Below are positions 31,666 to 40,615 of a stretch of DNA of 64,000 bases, piece after piece. Positions within the stretch are counted from its first letter, which is position 1. Every line of letters starts with the position of its first letter. A program made the position numbers and the translations under genes. Source of the DNA: Galactobacter valiniphilus. Lineage in GTDB: Bacteria > Actinomycetota > Actinomycetes > Actinomycetales > Micrococcaceae. The stretch lies in the NCBI RefSeq assembly GCF_003575975.1, contig NZ_QQXK01000001.1:62001-126000 (forward strand), in the 5' to 3' direction. The notes under the pieces are model-generated. The model searched no databases. It was not told the DNA's origin and saw only the letters and a list, made by a program, of their open reading frames with translations.

Positions 31666-33650
31666 TGAGCGCGCGGCTCGGCATCGCCGTCCCCGTCCTC
31701 AACGAGCGCGCCTGGATCCTCCCCACGCTCGAGGCCCTGCGGGACCAGGAGGACCCGGACTTCGACGTCGTCTTCGTGGACAACAACTCCACCGACGGCT
31801 CGGCCGCGTTCATCGAGGAGACGGCCGCGGCCTGGGGCATGACCCGCTGGCGCGTCATCCACGAGGCCCAGAAGGGCACCGGCGCCGCGGCGGACACGGG
31901 CCTGCGCGCCTGCATCGAAGGCGGCGCCACGATCCTCGGCCGCACCGACGCCGACTGCCTGCCGCGCCAGGACTGGACCGCAGCACTGCGGCGCTGCCTC
32001 GCGCCCGTCGAGGAGGGCGGACTGGGCCTGGGACTCGTGGGCGGCAGCCTGCTCCCGCGCCGCGACGAGGGGCTCAGCAAGGCAACCATCGGCGCGCTCA
32101 TGGGCGCCGTGGCCGTCGCCGAGGCCTTCGGACAGGTCCGGCCCGGCAACCGCAGCACCCAGTATCAAGGTCCGTACATGATGGCCGCCGGCTGCAACGT
32201 GGGCATCACCTCCGAGCTCTACCTCGCCGCCGGTGGCTTCGCCCGCACGCGCATCGAGGACCTCCACGAGGACCGCGCCCTCGTCAACGCGGTCCGCCGC
32301 CTCACGCCGAACTACGCGCGGCGGCGCGACGTGGTGGTCTTCGGCTCCAGCCGCCGCGTCAAGGCCTGGGGGCTGGCTAAGACCCTGCGCTGGTACAAGG
32401 ACCACTCTTACCGACCCAACCACGTGGACATCCGCGACCCCGAATCCGACCGCGCCATCAACTTGGCCGAGCGCCGCGAGGACCAGGGCGGCCTAGAGCT
32501 GGCCCAGCGCCGCGACCGCGCCGTCATGAAGGCCGCCCACCCCGTCGCCTTCCCGCTCCTGGACGCCCTCCCCGGCAGGTTCACGCGCCTGCCCAAGGTC
32601 GGCACGTTTGTGAAGGACCCCGCGCTGCTGCGTGAGGTCTTCCTCGACCAGACACGCTTTGCCAAGACCGGCCCCGGCTCGCCCTCCGATCTGTGGACCC
32701 CCATCCTCGGCCCCGATGTCCTCATCAACATGGACGGCCCTGAGCACGCCGCGCTCCGCCGCAAGATCGGCCCGCTCTTCACCCCCGCTTCGGTCTCCGC
32801 CATCGTCGAGGACTCACTCACCGCGACGACGGCCGTGCTGCGCGAACGCCTCGCCTCCGGCGAGCGCGTCGACCTCGTGCAGCACGCCAAGCACGCGGCC
32901 AGCGTCGTCATCGCCCGGCTCGTCGGCGTGAGCACCGACGTCGTGGGGGATGACTTCTTCCGGCAGGCCGCCCGCGTCACGGGATACGTGTCCCTCACGC
33001 GCCGCGGCCTCACCGAGCGCCAGCAGGCGGACGCCCGCGCGGTCATGGACTCGCTGCGGGCCACCGCCGCCGATGCGTATCGCGCGGACGGAGACACCGT
33101 CCCCGCCAGGCTGCGCCGCCTCGGTCTGAGCGAGGAGGACGCCACGGGGGTCGTGGCCGTGCTCATCGTGACGGGCACCGAAACGCTCGTCTCGTTCCTG
33201 CCCCGCATGTCCGCCCTGCTCATCGACTCCGGGTGGCTGCCGCGGCTCGCCGACGACCAGGCCTCGGCCGACGCCGCCATCAACGAGACGCTGCGGGTCA
33301 CCGCGCCCACGCCCGTCACCCTGCGCCGCGTCGCCGCCGACACGTCCCTCGGCGGCAAGCGGTTGCGCGCGGGCGAGAGGGTCGTCCTCGGAACGTACTG
33401 GGCCACCTCGCCCTTCGCGCCGTTCAACCCCTCCGCGGCGGCGGGGGACCTCAAGCGCCTCTGGTTCGGAGCCGGCGCCCACTTCTGCCTCGGGGCGCCG
33501 CTGGCCATGGCCCAGGCGCACCTGCTCTTGGGTGCCTTGGCCGCCGTCCCCGAGCTGCGGATCGTCGAACGCGAGGCGGCCCGCGGCGTGCTCATCCCCG
33601 CCTACGCCCGCCTGATCGTGCAGCGCCGGGGCGGTGAGGACCGTGGCTGA
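31665..33650 (+). CDS. Family-2 glycosyltransferase fused to a cytochrome P450
   Basis: A single 661-residue chain with two enzymes. Residues 1-280 are a GT2 glycosyltransferase: start GIAVPVLNERAWI, nucleotide-binding FVDNNSTDGS, metal motif DAD (95-97) in GRTDADCLP, and acceptor-side block EDLHEDRAL. Residues 290-661 are a complete class-I-like P450 with I-helix TGTET (Glu506), ExxR in NETLRVTAP, and heme loop FGAGAHFCLGAP (Cys608). No stop or frameshift separates them. There is no membrane anchor. It overlaps oleA by one base and the AMP-ligase gene by 8-17 bases. This domain pairing is not one I know as an established architecture. The role is inferred as oxidation and glycosylation of the OleA product. 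Confidence 0.88.
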   Translation: MSARLGIAVPVLNERAWILPTLEALRDQEDPDFDVVFVDNNSTDGSAAFIEETAAAWGMTRWRVIHEAQKGTGAAADTGLRACIEGGATILGRTDADCLPRQDWTAALRRCLAPVEEGGLGLGLVGGSLLPRRDEGLSKATIGALMGAVAVAEAFGQVRPGNRSTQYQGPYMMAAGCNVGITSELYLAAGGFARTRIEDLHEDRALVNAVRRLTPNYARRRDVVVFGSSRRVKAWGLAKTLRWYKDHSYRPNHVDIRDPESDRAINLAERREDQGGLELAQRRDRAVMKAAHPVAFPLLDALPGRFTRLPKVGTFVKDPALLREVFLDQTRFAKTGPGSPSDLWTPILGPDVLINMDGPEHAALRRKIGPLFTPASVSAIVEDSLTATTAVLRERLASGERVDLVQHAKHAASVVIARLVGVSTDVVGDDFFRQAARVTGYVSLTRRGLTERQQADARAVMDSLRATAADAYRADGDTVPARLRRLGLSEEDATGVVAVLIVTGTETLVSFLPRMSALLIDSGWLPRLADDQASADAAINETLRVTAPTPVTLRRVAADTSLGGKRLRAGERVVLGTYWATSPFAPFNPSAAAGDLKRLWFGAGAHFCLGAPLAMAQAHLLLGALAAVPELRIVEREAARGVLIPAYARLIVQRRGGEDRG

Positions 33651-35331
33651 CCTCGTCGCGTCCGTCCTCGCTGCTGCAGACGCGGCGGCCGCGGGAACGG
33701 TCGCCATCCGCTACGGCCGCCGCTCCCTGGGCTATCGCGAGCTCGCCGGGCGGGTGCGTGCGGGGGCTGAGAGCCTCAGGCGCCTCGGGCTCGCGCCGGG
33801 CGACCGCGTGCTCTTCACGGTGCGCCCCGGCCCCGACGCCGTGGTCCTCGCCCTGTCCATCGTGCACGCGGGCGGAACCGTGGTCTTCGCGGATCCCGGT
33901 GCCGGCGCCGCCCTCTTTGCCGCCCGCGCCTCGCTTGCCGCCCCGCGCTGGGTCGCCGCCGAGTCGCTCCTGCACCTTGCCTCGACGCGGCCGCTGCGCC
34001 GCCTGGCCCGCTCCCGCGGCCTCGACCTGCCGCCCTACGCGAGCATCGTCCCCGAGGCCAGGCACCTGCGCGCCGGCCCGTGGCTGCCAGGGACGCCCCG
34101 GGGCGCCGTCGGGCTCCGGGCCCTCTTCGCCGGGAAGGCGGGCCGGGGCACCCGGCCCGGCCACGCGGCGTCGGGCCGTTCTTCACAGCACGACGACGCC
34201 CGGCCGGCTTCCGGCGCGGGCGCCTGGACGGCCGGAGGCCGGGAGAGCGACGAGGCGCTCGTCGTCTTCACGTCCGGAACCACGGGAACCCCCAAGGCCG
34301 TGGTGCACACGCGCGGCTCGCTCGGCAATGGCCTGGGCGATTTCGCGGCGGGCATCGGCCTCGCGGCCGGGCAGAACGTGCTCACCGACCAGCTCATGGT
34401 CGGCGTGCCGGCGCTCATCGCCGGCGCCACGTGGACCTTCCCGCCGCACGGAACCCAGCCCGGCGCGCCCAGCGAGGCCTACCTCGACCTCCTCGACGGC
34501 GCCGACGTCCTCTTCACTCCGCCCGCCACGATGGACGCGCTCCTGAAGCTCCTCGCGCTCAGCCCCCGGCCGGGGACCGCCCGAGTCCGGACCATCGCCC
34601 TCGGCGGCGCGCCGGTGCTGCGCCCGCTCGTGGAGCGCATCCACGAGCGCTTCCCGAACGCCGCGATCCGCACCATCTACGGCATGACCGAGGTGCTCCC
34701 CGTGGCGATCGGCGACGGCCTGGCCAAGCTCGCCACCGCCCCGGCTTCCGACGGCGGCGACGAGGCCGGCACCGTGGTCCCGAGCGTCAGGGCCCGGGTC
34801 GAGGACGGCGAGTTGATCCTCTCCGGCCCCGGGCTGGCCCGTGGCTACCTCGCGGATCTGCCAGGGAACCCGCTCACCGAGCACCGCACCGGCGACCTCG
34901 TGAGGCTGGACGGCAACCGCCTCACGCTGCTCGGCCGCAAGAAGGACATGTTCATCCGCGGCACGCAGAACGTGTACCCGGGGCTCTACGAGCCGCTCGT
35001 CGCCGGGCTGCCCGGGGTCTCCGACGCCGTGCTGACGGGCGTGCCGGACGGGATCGGCGACGACCGGCTGGTCCTCGTGGTCATCCCCGAGGACGCCCCG
35101 CCGGTCGGCTTCGACGCGGGCCACCCGCTCACGGCCACCGTGGCCGCCGCCCTGCCGGGGCTCATGGACGCCGGCGCGCTTCCCGATCTGGTCCTCGCCA
35201 CGGACGCCTGGCCGCGCGCCGGGCGGCATCAGAAGCTCGACCGCCGGGCGTTGGCCGCCCAGGTGGGTGGCTGGGCGGCGCAGCACCCGGGCGCCCTCCC
35301 CGGGGACCCCGCCTCCGAAGGCGCGCCGTGA
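33634..35331 (+). CDS. oleC: OleC-type AMP-dependent ligase (beta-lactone synthetase family)
   Basis: A 565-residue adenylate-forming enzyme. The phosphate loop VFTSGTTGTPKAVVH is at about 209-224, followed by YGMTEVLPVA, the hinge block GDLVRLDGNRLTLLGRKKDM and the A10-type lysine region (AGRHQKLDRR). OleC enzymes adenylate a beta-hydroxy acid and close it to a beta-lactone. An Ala/Gly/Arg-rich insert of about 60 residues (about 150-205) before the loop contains two short-repeat copies. GTG 33634 and GTG 33643 are both possible starts; the latter gives a GTGGCTGA overlap with the preceding gene. It ends in GTGA overlapping the next start. Confidence 0.86.
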   Translation: MRTVADLVASVLAAADAAAAGTVAIRYGRRSLGYRELAGRVRAGAESLRRLGLAPGDRVLFTVRPGPDAVVLALSIVHAGGTVVFADPGAGAALFAARASLAAPRWVAAESLLHLASTRPLRRLARSRGLDLPPYASIVPEARHLRAGPWLPGTPRGAVGLRALFAGKAGRGTRPGHAASGRSSQHDDARPASGAGAWTAGGRESDEALVVFTSGTTGTPKAVVHTRGSLGNGLGDFAAGIGLAAGQNVLTDQLMVGVPALIAGATWTFPPHGTQPGAPSEAYLDLLDGADVLFTPPATMDALLKLLALSPRPGTARVRTIALGGAPVLRPLVERIHERFPNAAIRTIYGMTEVLPVAIGDGLAKLATAPASDGGDEAGTVVPSVRARVEDGELILSGPGLARGYLADLPGNPLTEHRTGDLVRLDGNRLTLLGRKKDMFIRGTQNVYPGLYEPLVAGLPGVSDAVLTGVPDGIGDDRLVLVVIPEDAPPVGFDAGHPLTATVAAALPGLMDAGALPDLVLATDAWPRAGRHQKLDRRALAAQVGGWAAQHPGALPGDPASEGAP

Positions 35332-36248
35332 CGGTCCTCGTCACGGGGGCCGGCGGCTTCGTGGGCGGCGCGGTGGCCCGGCGCCTCGCCGAGTCGGGCC
35401 ACGAGGTCATCGCCGCCGTGCGCCGCCCAGGTTCCTTCGACCACCCGGGCGTGCGGACCGTGACGTGGGAGCTGCCCGCTCCCCCACCCGAGGCCCTGCG
35501 CGAAACCCGGCCGGACGCCGTCGTGCACGCCGCCGCCCGCGTCGACGACACCGCCCCGTGGGCACCGGCCTTCCGCGCCAATGTGCTCGGCACGCGCGCG
35601 GTGCGCTCGGCGTTCCCCGGCGCGCGGCTCGTGCTGATCTCCACCTCGAGCGTGTACGACGGCGCGCGCGGCGTGATCGACGCCAGCGAGGAGGACGCGC
35701 AGCCCGGCGGCCAGCGCGGCAGCTACGCGCGCACCAAGTTCCTCGCCGAGGTCGAGCTGAGCGGCACCGACGCGATCATCCTGCGCCCGCACGCCGTCTA
35801 CGGCCCGGGCGATCGCACCCTGCTCCCCCGCGTCCAGGTGGCGGTGCGCGGCGGGCGCCTGCTCCTGCCGGGCGGCGGGGCCGCCCTCCACGCGCTCACG
35901 CACATCAGCAACCTGCTCGACGCCGTGGGGTTGGCTTTGGTGCCCGGCGCGCCGGCGGGCACGTACAACGTCACGGACGCCGCGCCCGTCCCGGTGGGCG
36001 AGGCGATCGGCGAGTTCCTGACGCGGCGGGGCGTGGAGCACCGGATCGTGCCGGTGCCGCTGGGCCTGGCGCTCGGCGCGGGCGGTGCCGCGGAGGTTCT
36101 CTCCTTCTTCACGCGGCGCACGCCGCGGCTCACGCGGTACGCCGCGGCGCAGATCGGGCGGCAGCACACGTACAACCTGGACGCCGCCCGCGAGGGGCTC
36201 GGCTACCGGCCGGCGCCCACGAGCCTCGAGGGGGCCGAGGGCTGGTAG
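35328..36248 (+). CDS. oleD: OleD-type NAD(P)-dependent epimerase/dehydratase (3-oxoacid reductase)
   Basis: A 306-residue extended SDR with GAGGFVG at the N-terminus, Asp/Arg region near HAAARVDDTAP, Ser in ISTSSVYDG, and the catalytic pair Tyr133/Lys137 (SYARTKF). OleD reduces the beta-keto acid made by OleA to a beta-hydroxy acid for OleC. GTG 35328 overlaps the oleC stop (GTGA). The stop TAG is directly followed by the stop of the convergent P450 gene, with no bases between them. Confidence 0.86.
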   Translation: MTVLVTGAGGFVGGAVARRLAESGHEVIAAVRRPGSFDHPGVRTVTWELPAPPPEALRETRPDAVVHAAARVDDTAPWAPAFRANVLGTRAVRSAFPGARLVLISTSSVYDGARGVIDASEEDAQPGGQRGSYARTKFLAEVELSGTDAIILRPHAVYGPGDRTLLPRVQVAVRGGRLLLPGGGAALHALTHISNLLDAVGLALVPGAPAGTYNVTDAAPVPVGEAIGEFLTRRGVEHRIVPVPLGLALGAGGAAEVLSFFTRRTPRLTRYAAAQIGRQHTYNLDAAREGLGYRPAPTSLEGAEGW

Positions 36249-37502
36249 TCAGCGCGCCGGATGTTTGCGCACCACGAGGCTTTCGTAGGCGGGGATGAGC
36301 ACCTTGCGGCCGTAGCGCCTGCGCACAATGCTCAGCGGCCGTCCGTCGCCCGTGAGCAGCGTCAGGAAGTGGTCGAGCTCCGCGCGGGCCAGCGGGCCGC
36401 CGAGGCAAAGGTGCCGCCCCGCCCCGAACCAGAGCTGTCGGTTGTGGGGCTGGTAGGCCCGATCGATCGCGAACGCCCCGGCCACATTGTTGGCGGTCCA
36501 CGTCAGCACCATAACGCGTTCACCCGCCCTGAGCGTGCGGCCGGCGATCTCCAGGTCCTTGACCACCGAGCGCCCGATGAGCGGTGCCGGAGAGGTGACA
36601 CGGAGGGCCTCGCGCACGGTGTCCTCGCGGCGCTCGGGCCGCTCCAGCAGCCGCACTTGCTCGCCGGAGTCGATGAGGAGCGCCATCATGCGAGCCATCG
36701 CCGAGGCGGCCGTCTCGGTACCGGCGACCATGAGCAGGGTGCACAGGCCCTTCGTTTCCAGCGGGGACAGGCCGAGCCCGCGGCACCTGCCGACGACCGT
36801 GTCCCCACCCGCCGTGTCAAACGCGCCGTCGATGTGCCCGGTGAGCCGCTCCACGATCCCGCGGGCCGCGGCGATCTTGTCCGGCGGGAGCACGGTGTCG
36901 GACGTGGTCCCGAGGGCGATCGAGGCCAGTTCCTCGCCCGTCGCGAAGATCTCGCGATAGGCGTCGTCGCCCCGCGATGCGTCCACCGGTGTTCCGAGCA
37001 GGGTCACGACCATGCGCCCCACGAGGATGCGGCTCAGATCGGCGAGGTCGAGCTCGCCGCCCGCCTCGAGGTGGGCCCGCGCCTCGCTCAGGCGCGAGCC
37101 CCAGGCGGACTCGACAAACGCGTCGCTGGTGCGTGCGGTGAAGAGGTCCTTGCTGCGGGTGCGCAGGTCGTGATGCCCGGGACCGTCGAACAGCTCGTTG
37201 ACCCAGTCGCCCAGGACCTGTGCCCACAGGTGTCCCACCCCGCCCTCGCTGAGCAGGCTGAGATGGGTGGGATCGTTAAGCAGCGCGCGGGCCACGAGCG
37301 GATCCGAGGTGATCCACCCCAGCCGGGGCAGCTTCATGAGCGGGCGGGCGTACTGGCCAAGCCAGTTCAGCACGGGCAGGGCCGGGCGAGCCGCCCGCAT
37401 CAGGCGGTGTTCGTGCGCGGCCGCACCCTGGCCTCGCCCATCGGCGAAGAGCCGCAAGCGGCGCTCGACAGGGGCGGCAGACAGCTCTTCGCGCACTGGC
37501 AT
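36249..37502 (-). CDS. Cytochrome P450
   Basis: A 417-residue soluble bacterial P450 with I-helix motif VAGTETAAS, ExxR in REALRVTSP and heme loop FGAGRHLCLGG (Cys366). It is convergent with oleD with zero spacing, so it is transcribed from a separate promoter upstream of 37502. Its position suggests a second tailoring step on the ole product, such as hydroxylation or decarboxylation of an acyl chain, but this is inference. It is more similar in layout to CYP152-unlike, electron-partner-dependent P450s; no ferredoxin gene is adjacent. The 120 bases upstream of the start show no distinct promoter. Confidence 0.88.
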   Translation of the reverse strand: MPVREELSAAPVERRLRLFADGRGQGAAAHEHRLMRAARPALPVLNWLGQYARPLMKLPRLGWITSDPLVARALLNDPTHLSLLSEGGVGHLWAQVLGDWVNELFDGPGHHDLRTRSKDLFTARTSDAFVESAWGSRLSEARAHLEAGGELDLADLSRILVGRMVVTLLGTPVDASRGDDAYREIFATGEELASIALGTTSDTVLPPDKIAAARGIVERLTGHIDGAFDTAGGDTVVGRCRGLGLSPLETKGLCTLLMVAGTETAASAMARMMALLIDSGEQVRLLERPERREDTVREALRVTSPAPLIGRSVVKDLEIAGRTLRAGERVMVLTWTANNVAGAFAIDRAYQPHNRQLWFGAGRHLCLGGPLARAELDHFLTLLTGDGRPLSIVRRRYGRKVLIPAYESLVVRKHPAR

Positions 37503-37623
37503 GGCGTCAGCTTAGGGGGTCTTCGCGAGAACGTGGAGGACGGGATGCAGCAGATACCGGCGGGTCCGGCGCACGGAGCGAGCGGTGCGGCCACAGCGCC
37601 GCTCGGGCAGGGTCTCGTGCCCC

Positions 37624-38871
37624 TCAGTCGACGGCCAGGACCGTGAGGTCTCCGTCCAGGGTGGTCACGGCGATGAGGTCGGCGCCCACCGCGGGCACTC
37701 CCTCGGTCGCGGGGAGCGTCAGGAGCTGCACGGTGCCGTTGGGGGCGATGCTCAGGACGTGCGTGCCCGGCCTGCTGCTCCCGTCCACGTGAACGGTCAC
37801 ACGGCCGTCACCGGCCCCGGCGCCCGAGGCGTCCATCGAGCTCGGGTCGATGGACGCGACCTCCCGCACCGTCTTGGCGTGGAGGTCCACCGCCGCGACC
37901 TTGTCCCCGGTGGCGATGAGCGCCTGCTGGTCGGAGGCGGCCAGGAGCCGCAGGGGCGCAAGTTCCTCGCCCGAGCCCCGCGCGGACACGGTCAACACCG
38001 CCTCCTGCGTCGCCGGCATGGCGTCGTCGACGACGGCGCGCATCAGCTTGATCTGTCCGTCTTCCCTGGTCTCCCACAGGATTGTGTCGTCGGTGCCCGC
38101 CCACACCTCCGAGGCCCCGGGCGCCGGGATGAGGCTCTGCTGGGTGCCGTCGAGCGCGCTCGTCACGACGTGCCGGCCCTCGACCGACCCGATCGTGAAG
38201 GCCACGTGGTCCCGGGCCAGCACGAGCCGCGTGCTGGAGAAGGGTTCCTCGCCCACATCGTCCGAGCCAAAGACCTTGGTCACCGCCGAGCCATCACGCT
38301 TGGCCTTGTAGAGGGTCCAGGGCGAGGGCCCGGCCTCGGCCGAGGGAGATTCCGCCCAGACCACCCAGTCCTCGTTCTCGACGGCGTCGAGGACCTGCCC
38401 CGGTTCTGCGCCGTCCACCCCCTTCGACGTCGCGAGCGCCCGCTCACCGAGCACCAGCGAGGGGAACTCCTTGAAGGTGCCCGTACCGCCGTCGAAGGAA
38501 CCGTCGGGCTCCTGGGAGCTGAGGACCTCTTCGCCCACGAAGGCCCACGGAATCGGGGTGCCTCCCTTCACCACCGGGTCCACGCTGCCCTGATCGGCCG
38601 GCGTGGACTGGACGGGCTTCGCCGCCTTGCCCCACGCCACGGCGGTGCCGTCGCCCCAGGCGAGCCGGGGCTGGGACGTCCCGCTCGCCGTCGTGCTGGG
38701 GGCCGGGCTGGAGGCGGCAGTGGAGGCCCCGGAGGGGCTCGTCGAGTGGCTCGAGGCCGCCGTGCCCACGTCGATCCCCGTGCTCGGGGCGGGAGCCGTG
38801 GCGTCCGTGCAGGCGCTCAGTGCGAACGCCAGGGGAAGGGACAGGGCCAGCCGCGGGCGGAATGCGCGCAT
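37624..38871 (-). CDS. Secreted lipoprotein, beta-propeller-like, function unknown
   Basis: A 415-residue lipoprotein with a signal peptide (MRAFRPRLALSLPLAFALSA, lipobox LSAC) followed by a Ser/Thr-rich linker (about 30-70). The rest is repeats reminiscent of WD/TolB-like propellers (WTLYKAKRDGSAVTKVF; HVVTSALDGTQQSL; THVLSIAPNGTVQLL). No catalytic motif is evident. It is probably anchored outside the membrane as a sensor or binding protein. ATG 38871 has AGGAG at 8 bases; a frame extension of 20 residues upstream lacks a good start. Transcribed in the same direction as the downstream P450. Confidence 0.7.
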   Translation of the reverse strand: MRAFRPRLALSLPLAFALSACTDATAPAPSTGIDVGTAASSHSTSPSGASTAASSPAPSTTASGTSQPRLAWGDGTAVAWGKAAKPVQSTPADQGSVDPVVKGGTPIPWAFVGEEVLSSQEPDGSFDGGTGTFKEFPSLVLGERALATSKGVDGAEPGQVLDAVENEDWVVWAESPSAEAGPSPWTLYKAKRDGSAVTKVFGSDDVGEEPFSSTRLVLARDHVAFTIGSVEGRHVVTSALDGTQQSLIPAPGASEVWAGTDDTILWETREDGQIKLMRAVVDDAMPATQEAVLTVSARGSGEELAPLRLLAASDQQALIATGDKVAAVDLHAKTVREVASIDPSSMDASGAGAGDGRVTVHVDGSSRPGTHVLSIAPNGTVQLLTLPATEGVPAVGADLIAVTTLDGDLTVLAVD

Positions 38872-38899
38872 CGAGCGACTCCTGGGGCAGAAACGACAA

Positions 38900-38927
38900 G
38901 TGGCGGACCGGTTCCTCGATCCGCCAC
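38900..38927 (-). terminator. Stem-loop after paaH
   Basis: GTGGCGGA (38900-38907) and TCCGCCAC (38920-38927) form an 8-bp stem, 14 bases beyond the paaH stop on the minus strand. It ends the paaJ-ech-paaH operon. Confidence 0.55.
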
Positions 38928-38940
38928 CCACGCTAGGGCC

Positions 38941-39789
38941 TCAGCTCCAGTCGTAGAAGCCCTTGCCGCTCTTCTGTCCCAGCTCGCCGCGGGCCACCAT
39001 GTCGCGCATGAGCTGCGGCGGCGCAAAACGCTCGCCGAGCTCGGAGGCGAGGTACTCGGCGATGTCCAGGCGCACGTCCAGGCCCACGATGTCGGTGGTC
39101 TTGAGCGGGCCCGAGGCGTGGCCGTAGCCGAGCACCATGGCGTTGTCGATGTCCTCGGCGCTCGCCACGCCCGACTCGACCATGCGGATCGCCTCGAGCG
39201 CCAGGGCCACGCCCAGGCGGGAGGAGGCGAAGCCCGGGGCGTCGTTGACGACCACGGCGGTCTTGCCGAGGCCGGCCACCCAGCCGCGGGCGGCGTCCAC
39301 CAGCTCGGGGCGCGTGGCCTGGCCCGCCACGACCTCGATCAGCTTGGAGGCCGGGACCGGGTTGAAGAAGTGCAGCCCAAGGAAGGAGGCGGGGCGCTCG
39401 AGCTCGGCGGCGAGGCCGTCGATGGAGAGCGAGGAGGTGTTGGAGGCCAGCACGGCGCCCTCGGCGAGGTGCGACTCGGCCTCGCGCAGCGTGGAGACCT
39501 TGAGGTCCCACAGCTCCGGCACGGCCTCGACGGCGAGCTCCACCGTGGAGAGCGCGTCCTTGCCCGTGGAGACGGTCAGGCGTTCGAGGATCTCCTCGCG
39601 CGTGCCGCCCAGGCCGCGGGCCAAGGACTTGTCCACGGAAACGCCGATGCGCTCGGCGGCGGCTGCCGCGGCGTCGATGTTCGCCTCGATCACCACCACC
39701 TCGGCCCCGGAGACCAGGAACGCGTGCGCGATGCCCGCTCCCATGCGTCCGCCGCCGATGACGCCCACGCGGGCTGGAAGCTGGCTCAT
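38941..39789 (-). CDS. paaH: 3-hydroxyacyl-CoA dehydrogenase PaaH
   Basis: A 282-residue NAD-dependent 3-hydroxyacyl-CoA dehydrogenase oxidising 3-hydroxyadipyl-CoA in the lower phenylacetate pathway. The Rossmann motif VGVIGGGRMGAGIAH, the SNTSSLSID block, His and Asn of LHFFNPVPASKL, and NDAPGFASSRL are all visible. It is third in the operon after paaJ and an enoyl-CoA hydratase; its ATG overlaps the upstream stop as TGATG. A butyryl-CoA-type (FadB2/Hbd) role cannot be excluded from sequence alone, but position favours PaaH. Confidence 0.9.
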   Translation of the reverse strand: MSQLPARVGVIGGGRMGAGIAHAFLVSGAEVVVIEANIDAAAAAAERIGVSVDKSLARGLGGTREEILERLTVSTGKDALSTVELAVEAVPELWDLKVSTLREAESHLAEGAVLASNTSSLSIDGLAAELERPASFLGLHFFNPVPASKLIEVVAGQATRPELVDAARGWVAGLGKTAVVVNDAPGFASSRLGVALALEAIRMVESGVASAEDIDNAMVLGYGHASGPLKTTDIVGLDVRLDIAEYLASELGERFAPPQLMRDMVARGELGQKSGKGFYDWS

Positions 39790-40613
39790 CACTTCTTCTT
39801 TCGGTCGAGGAACGCCTGCATGCGCTCGAACTTGGCTTCTGACTCGAACAGCACGGCCTGGGCCAGCGTGTCGATGACGGGGTGCGCCTCGCGGGGCGAG
39901 TGGAACACGGCCTTGGTCAGGCGCACGGCCAGCGCGTCCTGCGCGCCGATGCGGTCGGCCAGGGCGTGGGCCGCCGCGAGCAGCTCGCTCGGCTCCACGA
40001 GCTCGGTGATGAGCCCGGCCGCGAGGCACTGCTCGCCCGTCAGGATCTTCCCGGCAAAGAGGATCTCCTTGGCCAGCGGCTCACCGACCAGCTCACGCAG
40101 GCGCCACGTGGCGCCGGCCCCGGCGGTGATGCCGAGGTTGGTCTCCGGCTGACCCATGCGCAGCTGCGGAGTGCCGAGGCGGAAGTCCGCGGCGTAGGAG
40201 AGCTCCGCGCCGCCGCCGAGGGCAAAGCCGTCGAGCGCCGCGATCATCGGCATGGGCAGGCGCGCCAGGCGGTCGAAGATCGTGGAGTTGATGCCGGCCA
40301 GGGCCTCGGCCCGGCGGCGCTCCTTGAGCTGGGCGATGTCGGCGCCGGAGGCGAAGAGCCCCTTGGTGCCGGCCTCGGGGTCCGACGGCGTGCCCGTCAG
40401 GATGAGGATCTTGGGCTCGCGCTCCAGGTGGTCGGCGAGCGCGTGCAGCTCGTCCACCATGGTCTGGTCGATCGCATTGCGCACCTCGGGGCGGTGCAGG
40501 GCCGCGACCACGCGGTCCTCGCCCTCGGTGACGCGCAGGGCAACAAAGTGCTCGGCCCAGGGAGCCGGGGCGAGGCTGGAAGCCGAGCCGGCGCCGTCGT
40601 GCGTTTCAGCCAC
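39789..40613 (-). CDS. Enoyl-CoA hydratase/isomerase (PaaF or PaaG)
   Basis: A 274-residue crotonase-fold protein. The oxyanion-hole block GLFASGADIAQLKE and the second block ALDGFALGGGAELSYAADFRL are normal; the second block ends with TNLGITAGAGATWRL. Crotonase catalytic glutamates are expected near positions 140-160; Glu in QPETNLGI is present, the other position is Ala/Gly, leaving hydratase versus isomerase unclear. Only one such gene is in the window, whereas the complete pathway normally has a PaaF hydratase and a PaaG isomerase. GTG start, two bases after the upstream stop. Confidence 0.82.
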   Translation of the reverse strand: MAETHDGAGSASSLAPAPWAEHFVALRVTEGEDRVVAALHRPEVRNAIDQTMVDELHALADHLEREPKILILTGTPSDPEAGTKGLFASGADIAQLKERRRAEALAGINSTIFDRLARLPMPMIAALDGFALGGGAELSYAADFRLGTPQLRMGQPETNLGITAGAGATWRLRELVGEPLAKEILFAGKILTGEQCLAAGLITELVEPSELLAAAHALADRIGAQDALAVRLTKAVFHSPREAHPVIDTLAQAVLFESEAKFERMQAFLDRKKK

Positions 40614-40615
40614 GC

